The position numbers and the translations under genes were made by a program. DNA of 64,000 nucleotides from Harmonia axyridis (taxonomy: Eukaryota; Arthropoda; Insecta; Coleoptera; Coccinellidae). Of this stretch, positions 1 through 11,918 are shown one piece after another. The notes beneath the pieces were generated by a model that ran no database searches, had not been told where the DNA came from, and worked only from the letters and a program-made list of their open reading frames with translations. Position 1 is the first letter of the stretch, and every line of letters begins with the position of its first letter. The stretch lies in the NCBI RefSeq assembly GCF_914767665.1, contig NC_059501.1, positions 50,778,798-50,842,797 on the forward strand. The letters are read 5' to 3'.

Positions 1-3000
1 AACTCAAAAAAGGGCATTTTGAGTTATCGCAGCCTTCCACATTGATTACTTTTGCCAGGTGGTTCTTAAAATTTGAAACTCTGTGGTACTCAGAATGAGA
101 GAGATAGACCAAACATATGTTATATATTCGAAATCAGGGGAAAAAGAGCTAGTCAAATATAGAAAAACAGGGTGTTCCATTTGAAAAAATGAAGTTGCTA
201 TCAATATGTTGCCCACTCTGTATATATTTCGTTTTGTGAAATCATTTTGAAAAACACTAGTCGATTTCGTGAAACTTTTGTAAAAAACATTTTTTTGTAC
301 CTCTTCTAGTAACAAAGTTAAAGGGGGGGTCAAATTATGGTGAAAAACCCGGTACCAACACGCCGGTTTCTTCAGTTGTACATAGATCATTGGAGCACGT
401 ATCCATAATGCATATAACAATAATACTAAATAAAAAAAATTATTATGAATGAAAAATTTCAAATATTTCAATAGACATTCAGCTATAATAATGCATTACA
501 ACGAATATTTTTTATAGAGGGGGAAAAATCAAAATTATCAAGAATTTTTTCAATATTAGTTTTGTTCTCATCGAATATATTAAAAAGCCAATTGTTTTAC
601 ATTTTTGTCATTCAATTGTTTCTCATTTTGACCATTGTATGATGTCATTTAATTTTTTCATTTTAATTACCTATCGAGGAAATCGTATCATATAATCCAT
701 GGTTTGAATCATTCCTTATACCCGAAATGAATCTCAAACCTCATAACTATAACCAAGTTGTACTGAAAACCACAAAACAACGAAAACACTCCATAGTAGA
801 TAAGAGTATCCAAACCGACAGATTCAATATTTATCTTTCACGATTCCATTCACATTCTTTTTTCGAAAGTGTTCATCATTTTCAGAGCTTTATAACTTGC
901 TGTATGATATCATATGAAACGATTCTTAGAAAATAAAAATCAACCCATTTCTGATGACAAATTGAGGAAGTTTCTCTGAGCCTAGCGAATAATTACGCTA
1001 TGGCTATAAGATTCAAAACAAATCATGATTGCGATTACATCATAACTCGCAAATACCCAACGTATTTCACATTCAAATATCGTAGCATCCGCTGAATGGA
1101 TGCCACTACGGTCCATTAGGATAGATGGAGGTTGAATCTTCGTCGCCACTATTTGAACTATGAATGAAACGAATTCAAACAAACCGGATTTGTTATGTAA
1201 TATTTTCCGGAATACGTTACATTGTCCCTCAAGATGTTTACCTTCGAACAAATATAAATTGCGTTGAAACAAATCAAATAGCTAATTCAAATCTTGAATG
1301 ATATTGAATTGTATAAATTATGTCAAGTAATTATCCCTATCAATATGAAAATAAAATTCGACAAAATATTTTATATCAATCTAAAGAGTAAATTTATTGA
1401 ATTGTTCATTTTCAATATTTAGTTACCTGGTCAAGACATTATAACTGGATCATAAAAATAATGATAGGGAAAATTTCTTATATTTATACCTATTTATTCC
1501 TATTTTATATTCTTTCTATATTCTAGGCCAATATAGAAACCAGAATCCAAAAAAATAATGCCAGTATATGAATTTATTGATACATTGAACACTTATAATG
1601 ATAACAATTGAGGGTTATTCCTTATTATCAGAAAGAAATTCTAAAACTATTGTAACTTGATTCAAGGGCTTTGAAGGAAAACTAAACATCAAGATTAGTT
1701 CATTGTGAAGGGTTATAACGTGACTAGGTGAAATTCAATATAGCTTGGTAAATTACTTCAACTCAATATGATTGCGATTCATATAACGCAGCGAGTTCAC
1801 TATGAATTAATAAACAAAAATAATAGTTTGGTGCTCAGATATTGAAGTACAAAATCCTAACCTCTAAACCTCCCGCTGCTAAGCTGTCAAGACTTTTTAG
1901 AGATTAGGAAAATAAATGCTGAATACCATGACTAGATATTTCCAAAAGTGTAATCAGTTATCTAATGGCTTTTAAAATTTCATTGTTTACTGCAGCAATT
2001 TCAAATAGAAGTCAAAGCCGTAAAGATGGCGCCAACTAGATGATAATTTTTCAAACTAAATAGATGAAATTTAGCGAATCGTAGTTTATGTGGGGCAAAA
2101 ATGTTCTTTAAATCTGTAAGAAAACAAAACCAACTTAGGTCAGATTTAAAAGTTTTTCTTGTCGTAGGTTATTTATCCTTTATTTGGAAATTGAATCAGA
2201 AGTCAACTTGGTGCCAGATAACGAATTTTCTCAACTTACATTTCCACTCCCGTAATTTTAGAATAATTGTAGAGAGCCATATCCTTTAACATGCCCCGAG
2301 GGGGCCACCAGCACTAATACTTTCGTAATTACTTTTTGGACAACCGAAAACACTAGACGTCTGAACAGTTGAAATTTCGAACGAGGAAGATCGTTTGTTT
2401 CGTTAAGATTTGACAGATGGCCCTATAGTTGGCATGAACGCATGCGCGCAACAGAGCTAGAAAACTGCTCAACTCTTTGACAGGTAGAGAACAGGATCGT
2501 AATAAAAAAAATTGCTACTAATAATATTGGTGATATTTTTATGGAATACATTATATTCGATTTCTATTTTGTATAGAGGTGCATTTTATAATTGGAAATT
2601 GAATTTATGTTATGAAAAGTATACGTTTGAAAGTAAAACTTTTTTGAAAATTCCAGTATATTTTCCAAAATATCATTTCAAGATTTTTAATTTAATTATT
2701 TTGTTTAATGATAATGAATATAAGATTCATATCACTATTCAGAGGATAAAAATGACGAAACCACTAACGTAAAATAAACACTAGTTTATTCATGCAGCCT
2801 AATCGGATTTGTTGTAATAGAAATATGAGATCTTTTTCTATATTGTCCTTGATATTTATATGCAACTTATGAGGCTATCGCTATGAAACCAATCAGAAAT
2901 AATTAAAATAGTTCCAAATGCAACTGAATTTCATTCGAAATATTCGATAAACATTTCATAAAGAATATAAAAAAAAATCGCAACCAAATAAAGATAAACT

Positions 3001-3340
3001 AATTTCAATTGACGTTCAAAATTCATTTCCGAGTATTCTCTACCTAATGAAATAAAGCAAATTTATTGAACATTAAGAAATGTAATTACTGAAGAAGATA
3101 TTTTAGACAACCACAAAATTTGTGCCAACCAAATTTATTTCAATTCCAAAAAAGTCTATAAATCTGCAAAAGGTCAGATTATAGGAAATTCTAGCACTTT
3201 ATTAGTCGAAATTTTGATGAGCAATACACAAATTCAAATTCACCGAACCCAATTTCTAAATATTCTTAATATTTGTTTAGATATGTCGAAGATATCTTTT
3301 GTTGTTTCACATGCACAACACTTTAAACATTCATTTGAGA
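1..3340. other. AT-rich stretch without a recognised gene
   Basis: Both strands hold only short open frames with no family signature and low-complexity composition. Near 170 an AACAGGGTGTTCC motif resembles the termini of insect Tc1/mariner-type MITEs seen elsewhere in this window, so 150-480 may be repeat-derived. No splice-linked coding exons were recognised. Confidence 0.5.
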
Positions 3341-3347
3341 ATAGTTT

Positions 3348-3758
3348 GCCTAGAAACCCTGGTGTGCCTAAGTACATCTATAAAACTTTTAGACAAAACG
3401 GGAGATTTATGCCTACTTGATTTTGAGAGATCACTAGAGTTTCAGATGGTGCATACATAGTTCATATTTCCATTTCTCGTGATTCTCGACTCTCGTGACT
3501 TTTGACTATAGAATATTTTATATTCTATTCTCGTGACAATCTTCTATACTCTGGATAGACCAATAGCCATCTGGAACTATAATCCAATAATTTCATTATG
3601 AATTCGATATTAACTCAATTGTAATTTCTTGTGAAAGTTTGCAGATAGCGGTAATTCGAACAATTTTAAAGAGCGCCAACTTCCAGAAGTTTTAGCCAAA
3701 GCAACTAGTGGACTATTTCAAAAAGTCTGACAATTGCTCACACCAGGGTTTTCTAGGC
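3348..3758. repeat. Small inverted-repeat (MITE-like) element
   Basis: The sequence GCCTAGAAACCCTGGTGTG at about 3348 recurs with one inserted base on the opposite strand at 3739-3758, and the similarity continues a little inward with imperfect matches. The roughly 410-bp interior has no gene. Two inverted ends without coding capacity suggest a non-autonomous DNA transposon. The family is not identified and no target duplication could be fixed. Confidence 0.4.
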
Positions 3759-5083
3759 ATCTCCAATTCATCATAATTCAGTAGGTATATTGCGTATTGA
3801 TGTGACATCATTGTCATTCAGGTGTGCAAATGTCCAGCAGGCAAACAAATAAAATGATCTTTCGAAAGGACTTCGGCCAATCTAGTGATCTCTCATCTCA
3901 TGGCAAAATCAGAACGTCAATAATAACGAAAGCTTGACATTTTTTATAGTGGTCAACAAATTTATTGCCAGATTTTTTATTATCTCTTGTTTATTGTTAT
4001 GAACAGAATGCTTTGCCATATTTTTGAAGAGCATATAAATTAGTATGAAAAACATTCAATTATTAGCAAGAATTCAAGAAAAACATTTGTTGGAGTTTCG
4101 ATCATTATCCGTCCAATATTTGGCCCGAATTCTTCTGTGGAAGTCTTCATATTTTTCATGTAATTTTTTCTTCAATTTCTGTCAATGAATTCATTATATG
4201 TCAAATAATTCCTCTGACTTCTAGATATTATAACTAACAGAAACTCATTTGCCACTCTATTATCACCGACATCTCTTGTTTTATTGTCTGATGGTATATC
4301 ATAAATCAAAATATTTTTCTTTTCCAAGTTAAGAAATTATTTTTTTTTCCTACAATAAAAAAAAATATTCATCCCACTGGTTCGTCATGAAACCGAAAAC
4401 TTCTACAACTAACTTTTCAGAAGAATCACGTAAAAATTATCCGAGTGAGATAAAAATTGAATACCTACTGAACTAGGTACATACCTACTTACATTGTATT
4501 AAGAAATTTCACATATCTGCTATCGCAAAAACAACACTAAAAAAAAACAATAATTTTGATTTCTATACGCAGAACATGGGTATCCTCTCGAAAAAAAATG
4601 TTTATGGCCAGCAAAGTTCAATTTACGATCTCTAGAAAAATACACCAATTGCATTATGCCTATCTGATCACGTGGCATAATACGGTTCCAACGGAAAGCC
4701 AGTGGTACGCTTTCAAAATATATATATTCTTAAATTAATGGTTCTACAATGAAATCCGTAGGCTTCAAAGGGTTAAATGAATTCCTCTACTCCATAAACC
4801 ACTTGCATCCTTCAATATTGTTGATAATGGAAATGGAACCAACAGCAGCATTAATTGTTTCAATTTAACAATACAAAATCATATTGTTTTCATGAATTAA
4901 AATTTTTCACAAACCAACCAATACTGATGTCATTATACATAATAAATCATATCACCCTGTTCAACAAAAATTATCAACATTCAATAGTATATAGTCCATA
5001 CTCCCCCTTATTGAGTCAAAAAAAAGGATAATATAGGCAATATAGAATATCGAATGATTGTAAACAATTGATAGATAAGTTCT
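3759..5083. other. Stretch with no gene seen
   Basis: Only short open frames and AT-rich sequence are visible. No coding, RNA or transposon signature was found. Confidence 0.4.
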
Positions 5084-5495
5084 TCAAAAGGAATATTATT
5101 GAAAAAAAAGGTAAATTAATTAAAACAGACTTAACTTTCGATTATTTATTTAATTCTTAAATCTAACTCACAGTAAATGTTCAAACTGTTTCCCTCGGAC
5201 TCTAATGCATAAATGACACCGTTTTATAAAATTACGATTCAATTTTCTTAAACTAATTTCCGATATGGTCCGGGCTGCGTCGAATACGCGTTCACGCAAT
5301 TCTTCCTCGCTTCTTATTGGTTGAATTGAATTGAATTGAATCGTAATTTTATAAAACGGTGTCATTTATGCATTAGAGTCCGAGGGAAACATCAGTTTGA
5401 ACATTTACTGTAAGTTAGATTTAAGAATTAAATAAATGATCGAAAGTTAAGTCTGTTTTTAATTAATTTACCTTTTTTTTCAATAATATTCCTTT
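5084..5495. repeat. Palindromic foldback element, arms about 165 bp
   Basis: The left arm (about 5084-5255) and right arm (about 5326-5495) are near-perfect reverse complements, starting from a shared AAGGAATATTATTGAAAAAA and running through a matching block around TGCATAAATGACACCG. A loop of about 70 bp separates them and contains a GAATT tandem run. There is no coding capacity. This is consistent with a foldback MITE. Confidence 0.75.
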
Positions 5496-6869
5496 TTCGC
5501 TTCCCCTAATCCATCTTTTTCCCTATTGTGACTTTAACAAATAATAACAAAGCCCGGTATCAAATGTAATGTCATAGCAAGCGGCAAAATTACCTGATAG
5601 CGGGGTTCCTAGTTTCAACTTAGTTAAGTAGGGCATCGGTAAAATGATGAAAATACCTAGTTTTATGGGCATAAGATTCGTGTATTGTACCATTTCTAAA
5701 TCTGTCTAAAATGCCCAATTTTTTGATGTTACTTGCTCGTTTTGTTTCAAGGATTTTTTTTTCACAGCAGGTGTCCAAAGTCGAAGTTCTCGTTTGCTAG
5801 CAATTGAAATCAAGATTTATCCATTAATTTACGGAAATCCACATAACTTTTTGACAGAATCATACTCATGTCATCTTAAATAACTATTTAAGATTCCATT
5901 ACAACAAAAAAAATAAGCTTCGAGGGCTTTCCAGCAGAATTCTGACCCTGACAATGTTAAAAAAGGTGAAAATTCACTAAAAAACGTAATTTGGTAATAA
6001 CTCGAAAACCATGCAACTTTTACTGGGGTCATGTTAGGCTGGTTAGGTCCCTCTTTAGCTGACCTACCTCCGGTGTCACTGTGACGTGCCACTTATGGGA
6101 CACCCTGTATATAAAATGTAATAAGCTTGATTACCTACTCAAGCACTTTCTTTTGATTCAGAATAAGAAAAAGTAATTTCATCAGAGCAAAATTATAAAT
6201 TCAAAAAACAAAATAAAGACAGCATCGAATATGGTTAACCAATTGAGTAATAAATATTATAGTAAACCGAAGCGCTTTAAACTTAGAGACACTGATGAGC
6301 TCTTCAAAAACCCTCATGAAGTTGCTAACATTAGGTTTGTTAGTAATTTTTTATTATTAGAATTAAGACATATCTTTACCATAATTTTGAAATTATTTTG
6401 GCTTAACAATTCTAAAAAGTCTAGAAACAAATGAGCACAATAAAATTGGAAAATTGAATATTATCGAACGAACGAGTGGAAGTTACCAGCTTGCCTCTTT
6501 GAAATACGCAGGGGCGGTGGCCGGTGCGAGCCGAGGTGCGAGCGGTGTGACCGCACCAGGCGCCATCATGAGAGGGGCGCCAAAATCTCAGTTGCAGCAT
6601 CAGAGGCATTGTCGCTAATTCAGAACATGGAACAATTTGACTTCATAATCACAATGGTGGCTTGGTATGATATATTGTTTCAAGTGAATATTGTAAGTAT
6701 AAAGCTATGCATTCTGAAAATATGGACTCACTAAATGCATCGCAAATTCTGAAAAACTGTTCGGAATTCGTGAAACAGTAACGTAGCTATTCCGCAGCTT
6801 TAATTACAGCTAAAAAAATACATCCATTTTTTAAAGCAGTCCCATTGCGAAGAAAGAGAGGATTATTTG
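5496..6869. other. Gene-free stretch with transposon end fragments
   Basis: ACACCCTGTATATA near 6096 is the reverse complement of the ACAGGGTG-type terminus repeated across this window. Near 6509 a GC-rich block starts CAGGGGCGGTGGCC, which resembles hAT-type termini, but no matching opposite end or target duplication was found. No host gene is evident. Confidence 0.4.
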
Positions 6870-7465
6870 AATAGAATAGAATATATCTTTATTTCTGGGT
6901 ACTACAAAACATAGCAAGAAGAAATAGTGTCAATACAGATATACAATGTATGAGCTACATGTTATTGAATTCATTCATATCATAGGGTTCTAAGTTAATT
7001 AAAATTTCATATATTGCTTTTTTGATTTTTTTTTGAGTTCGTTTCTTTACGTATATGACTATATGCATAGGCAATGTATTAAATATACTTAAGCAGGAAT
7101 AATGGTAGTTTTTCTCAGTTATTGTAAGGTGGTGTTTAGGATATACATAATGTGGATTTCTACTTTCATTTCTGCTTGAATTTACATTATTAATGAATAT
7201 TGAATAGTTGTTTATTTTGGAAACAAAAAATTTAAGCATTCCTGGATGTACACTGCATAAATTGTGAGGATTTTATTATTTCTGAATAAACCTCTACAAG
7301 ATTCTCTATATTTGAGACCGAATATAATCCTCAGGACCTTCTTCTGAGTTATGAAGATGTTGTTGATGTTCCTATTAGATCCATAAAAAATCATTCCATA
7401 TCTCATTCTCGACTCAAAGTTGGCAAAATACACTGTGGTACAAAGCAATGGATGAAACGCCAACG
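6870..7465 (-). mobile_element. LINE 3' end fragment (CR1/Jockey-like)
   Basis: Minus-strand frames at 7212-7463 and 6955-7239 match the C-terminal end of the full-length LINE at 54125-58134. They share YFANFES, the block YRESCRG, and a terminal LEPY motif near the stop. The 3' end (left on this strand) finishes in GAATA-type short repeats at about 6870-6885, as expected of CR1/Jockey-like LINE tails. A frameshift lies where the two frames overlap near 7215-7240. The element is 5'-truncated and dead. Confidence 0.8.
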
Positions 7466-7529
7466 GATCCGGAAGAATTATATAAAATGAACGTTTTTAC
7501 CTGATGATAGATACAATTTAGAACACATT

Positions 7530-7830
7530 GGTTACACATTTGCAACAATTGTCGAAATTGATTCAATACAAATCTATTCCTTGTACACCAAACATCAACA
7601 ACATTGCGGCAATCTTTACACTAACCTCCTCAGTGGTCCAACCTGAGACCATCACAGCTACATCATCAGCATACATTATACTATACGTCCTTGATGGATA
7701 AAACATAGCAAGTCATTATAAACAATGAAATTAAAAGAGGTCCCAGGTTGGACCCCTGGGGGACACCCAAAGAAACCTCACGAGACACAGATCCGCATTT
7801 TTCTGCCCAATAAATACGACTCTACCTAGT
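7530..7830 (-). pseudogene. Reverse-transcriptase fragment of another LINE
   Basis: Read on the minus strand, the stretch contains a degenerate P-G-GPLL-like box about 90 bases before a YADD-type catalytic motif (near 7650-7670), in two different frames. This order is typical of Jockey/R1-type LINE reverse transcriptases. The fragment is short and frameshifted. It may or may not belong with the LINE 3' end immediately to its left. Confidence 0.5.
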
Positions 7831-8846
7831 CAGCGCAAACCCCAATTAGCGTCTTCTGAACTTTTATCATTGAATAGTGGAATAACAAGAGCGTCTTTTA
7901 AAGAAACAGTAATTCCTCCCTCAAGTAATGATCTATTAATCAAATAAGTTTAAGGTTCAGAACTAACATGAATGACACATTTCATCACACTAGAGCATAT
8001 GCCATGCCATGGCTTGCAAAGTTGGTCGACTTAATACTTTTTATTATATTTATAATGTTCTGTTTCTTCGCAAGATGAAGAAAAATAGAATAGGCGGAAC
8101 CACTGGCACAGTTGGGCGGCAGGCACAAATAAGATCCAAACCAAAGGACTGCGAGACGAGAACATTTACGGAATCAGAAAAGTGCTGAGCCACCTCCAAT
8201 CCTTCTCTTACTATATACAGGGTGTTTCATCATAAACTGGACAAACATATATATTCGTGTAGAGGACATCGGGAGAATCATTTTTGCCTTATACAATATA
8301 TCCCGTTTTCGACGCATAAGCGAGATACAGGGTGTTAAACGTCAATTTTGAGCAAGATTCTTATAGGTGTGGTCAGTTTTGTATAACACTCAAAGAAACG
8401 GTTTTTGGTCAAATCTCAGTATTTTTGGGTCCTCTATTCAGAAAATTTTGTACAATTGTACTCCTTCAATTATCAATCACGAATATGAAAACAGAATTGC
8501 AAAATATCAAACGGTTTCGTTACTACAGCCATTCAAATGTTTCGTTCAAACCTCCAAAAAAAAATTTTGAATGGCTTCTTAGAGTCAAAATTATTAAATT
8601 ATTCCTATTTCCAAAAATTCCGGATGCTAAAATGTATTTATACAAAAAAATTCGGTGAAACTTAGTTGGGAGTCGAACCCTCGATTCCAAGGTAAGTATT
8701 AATGAAGAAATTAAGACAGTTCTAAGGATATTAATATTCGTTGCTAAGCAACGGAATTTCGTAGCTCATAGAATTCTACTGGTTATTTGAATTTCACTGA
8801 ATATAATTTCGCAAGTATCGTGACACGAATTTGTTTGGAAACGAAA

Positions 8847-9870
8847 ATGAAATATTCTCTTTTGGAAAAAAATGATATTGTGCAGGCTTATTATGAAGCG
8901 AATTGCTCAGGCAGAAAAGCAAGGGAAATTTACTCCCGCAGATTTCCAAGCAGAAATTTGCCAAACTTCAAAACTTTTTATGAAACAGTACGCAAATTAC
9001 GTGAAGAAGGAAGTTTCACCGGTAAAAGAAGGAAACAATAAGAACAAACGATGATCGCATCCTTAATTTAGTAGGAGATAACCCAATGATTTCAACAAGA
9101 ACTCTTTCGAACCACCCTTCAGTGAATAAAAGTAAAACTACTGTTTGGAGAGTACTCAAAAGGAACAGCTTCCAATCGTTCCATTTCCAACTCTGCCAAA
9201 CTTTAGAAGACGGTGATTTTCATAGAAGAAAAGAATTCTGTCAGTTTATTTTGAGAAGAGTACGTGGAAATAGGGATTTCCTCCATCAAATTTTATTTAC
9301 GGATGAAGCTACTTTTCATAGGGATGGTTTCTTCAACAGAAAAAAAAATATTTTATGGCATAGAGAAAATCCGCATGCCACGGTATCAAAAAATAGCCAG
9401 AAGAGGTTTTCAGTTGATGTTTGGGCGGGAATCAAACATTGACTGGAAACGGCTATTATCACTTCCTGACGGAGATTCTGCCAGATCTTGAAGATATTCC
9501 GCTGAGTCAGATTCAGGGCATTTGATACCAGCATGATGGTTGCCCTGCCCACACAACTCGAGATGTAAGAGGGTATCTAGATGAAGAATACCCACGCCGA
9601 TGGATTGGCCGATTAGGACCTATCGCATGGCCTCCTCGTTCGCCGGATCTCACACCACTTGATTTTTATTTCTGGGGACATCTCAAAAGTCTTGTTTATG
9701 ATAAGAGAGCTCCATTAAACTCAAAGGAAGAACTTATTCAACGAATTGAATCAGCTGCCGAGGAGATCCGGCAAAACCCCGAAATGATACGTTCAGCGGT
9801 CGATAGTGTTGCGAAAAGGGCGAGAATGTGTATTCTTAAAAATGGAAACATCTTCGAAAACGATTTATAA
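8847..9870 (+). pseudogene. Broken DUF4817-type/DDE transposase
   Basis: The N-terminal part (8847-9041) is a helix-turn-helix segment with the pattern of the insect DUF4817 domain: an RRFPSRNLP block follows an alanine/glycine-rich helix. After a frame change, 9086-9442 carries a second HTH and the first DDE acidic site (LFTDEATF). After another frame change comes the block HDGCPAHTTRDVRGYL, then WPPRSPDLTPLDFYFWGHLK, typical of IS630/Tc1-type transposases. A TGA replaces the usual Trp shortly before HDGCPAH (about 9520). At least two frameshifts and one stop make it inactive. The C terminus reaches a stop near 9868. Confidence 0.8.
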
Positions 9871-10827
9871 ATTGATTTTTCCACTAATCTAATATAAATT
9901 GATTTTTCCACTAATCTGTTTATAAAATGTAGAATTATTAGTAAAAAATTCAGGTTTATTCCTTGAATAATTCGTTTAATATTAAGCATGAACCATGAAT
10001 TTTTTGCAAAAGAGAATATTTCATTTTCGTTTCCAAACAAATTCGTGTCACGATACTTGCGAAATTATATTCAGTGAAATTCAAATAACCAGTAGAATTC
10101 TATGAGCTACGAAATTCCGTTGCTTAGCAACGAATATTAATATCCTTAGAACTGTCTTAATTTCTTCATTAATACTTACGTTGGAATCGAGGGTTCGACT
10201 CCCAACTAAGTTTCACCGAATTTTTTTGTATAAATACATTTTAGCATCCGGAATTTTTGGAAATAGGAATAATTTAATAATTTTGACTCTAAGAAGCCAT
10301 TCTAATTTTTTTTTGGAGGTTTGAACGAAACATTTGAATGGCTGTAGTAACGAAACCGTTTGATATTTTGCAATTCTGTTTTCATATTCGTGATTGATAA
10401 TTGAAGGAGTACAATTGTACAAAATTTCATCCATTTCGGGTGAAATTTTTTTATCGCTGTAGACATGTAAAAAAAAATTTGTGTTCGATTTTTGAAAAAA
10501 TTTTTGCACAGAAATTCTTAGAAAATTGTGTTCATTCAGAAACTAAAATTCAATTTGACCACCGGAAAAAAAAATTAGGAACGTTGCAGGTGTTCCGCCA
10601 TTTTGTAATTCTTTTTTCGGATTTCATCAACTTTTCTGAATAGAGGACCCAAAAATACTGAGATTTGAGCAAAAACCGTTTCTTTGAGTGTTATACAAAA
10701 CTGACCACACCCATAAGAATCTTGCTCAAAATTGACGTTTAACACCCTGTATCTCGCTTATGCGTCGAAAACGGGATAGATTGTATAAGGCAAAAATGAT
10801 TCTCCCGATGTCCTCTACACGAATATA

Positions 10828-11276
10828 CAGTGGACCCCCGATAATCCGGCCCCTGTCTAATCCGGCGCCCCCTGTAATCCGACATGACATGACATTGATG
10901 AATATTTCAAAGCTTCATAATTTGATATAGTATTCACTACATGATTTTGATTAATAATTCTTGATTATTTTGGTAGATATGTATGTATGTGCATTTATGC
11001 TTATTTTTATAATAAAACGTAAGCTCTCAATTGTTATTTAATTTACTAAATTCGACTTACATAAATTAAGTCTGATTTGTACTTCAAAGTACATACATAT
11101 GTACGTATAGAATATATTGACTCTCGTCATTAGATATGTAATTTGTCGGATTACAAGGTACTCTTTCGTAAAAAAATCCGGACTATAGGGGTCTTAGGCA
11201 GTGCTCTATAATCCGACAAATTCGATAGTCCGACACTGCCCTGCATAATGTTTGCCGGATTACCGGGGGTCCACTG
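10828..11276. mobile_element. Pogo/Tigger-like MITE inside the right TIR
   Basis: A 449-bp insertion begins CAGTGGACCCCCGATAATCC and ends with an imperfect reverse complement (GGATTACCGGGGGTCCACTG), flanked by TA on both sides (10826-10827 and 11277-11278). This terminus and a TA duplication are characteristic of pogo/Tigger elements of the Tc1/mariner superfamily. No transposase frame is present. Removing it restores the match of the surrounding arm to the left arm of the host element, so it inserted later. Confidence 0.85.
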
Positions 11277-11314
11277 TATATATTTGTCCAGTTTATGATG
11301 AAACACCCTGTATA

Positions 11315-11813
11315 TATGATCTCTATCACCTTTTTTGTCACGTTTGAGCTGTTCATAACTACGTCTTTTTTATTTCATTAGGAAGTCTATCGATTTTGTT
11401 TTTATGAAAAGCATGTTTGATGTTTCCAAATTTGTGATTTTCCAGTAGAACAATAAAGGTGAAAGTGCATTTTTTCAATAAAACAGCATTTATATTCCTA
11501 TACTTAGGTTTCTAAAATATTTGGATTATTTTACTATATTTTGTTAATTTTGCTATTATAAAGCGATGAAATATCATTATTTCAATAATCACGTTTCCTT
11601 ACGTACACGAGTTACTAGTACACCCCTGTTAATTAAAGAATTGGTTGTCACAGACTTCAATCACATTTCTGTGCTCAACAGTCAATTCTGTAAATTTATA
11701 ATATAATGACACTTAAAGTTCTGTTTGTTAGTAGAAATAACGTGTATAAATTTGGTTTACGTTGAAACTAGTATTTTTATTATTTGGATATCGTAGTGAT
11801 TATATTTAGCATA
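11315..11813 (+). promoter_or_regulatory. Upstream region of the Ras gene
   Basis: About 500 bp separate the transposon end from the Ras start codon. The sequence is AT-rich without a clear TATA box at a fixed distance. The 5' UTR and promoter are expected here by position only. No specific site can be defended. Confidence 0.35.
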
Positions 11814-11918
11814 ATGTCCAAACTTAGCGATAGAAGCATTAATTATCAAACTTACAAATTAGTAATAGTTGGCGGTGGGGGTGTCGGAAAATCTGCCATC
11901 ACTTTGCAGTTTATTCAA
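11814..11918 (+). CDS. Ras64B: Ras64B exon 1
   Basis: 35 codons from the ATG through the P-loop to Ile-Gln. The splice donor GTAGGT follows directly and the exon ends on a codon boundary. Confidence 0.93.

Larger units (their letters stand above)
8216..11312 (+). mobile_element. Tc1/mariner-superfamily element with very long TIRs
   Basis: The element starts TACAGGGTGTTTCATC and ends with the reverse complement, flanked by TA at 8214-8215 and 11313-11314, the target duplication of the Tc1/mariner/IS630 group. Its terminal inverted repeats are unusually long. The left arm is about 655 bp (8216-8871). The right arm (about 10000-11312) matches it but holds about 205 bp more near 10430-10635, and has also been hit by a pogo-like MITE. 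Between the arms lies a transposase gene disabled by frameshifts and a stop. The start codon of the transposase falls inside the left arm, so the first codons are part of the TIR. Confidence 0.85.

Noticed and set aside
8211..8221. Four-base TATA target duplication for the long-TIR element
   Set aside because: The TATATA context makes any longer duplication ambiguous. Only TA is safely supported and fits the superfamily.
8668..8690. tRNA-like T-arm or Pol III B box (GGGTTCGACTCCC) in both TIR arms of the long-TIR element
   Set aside because: The T stem pairs over only three bases, and no acceptor stem, D arm or anticodon arm can be built around it.
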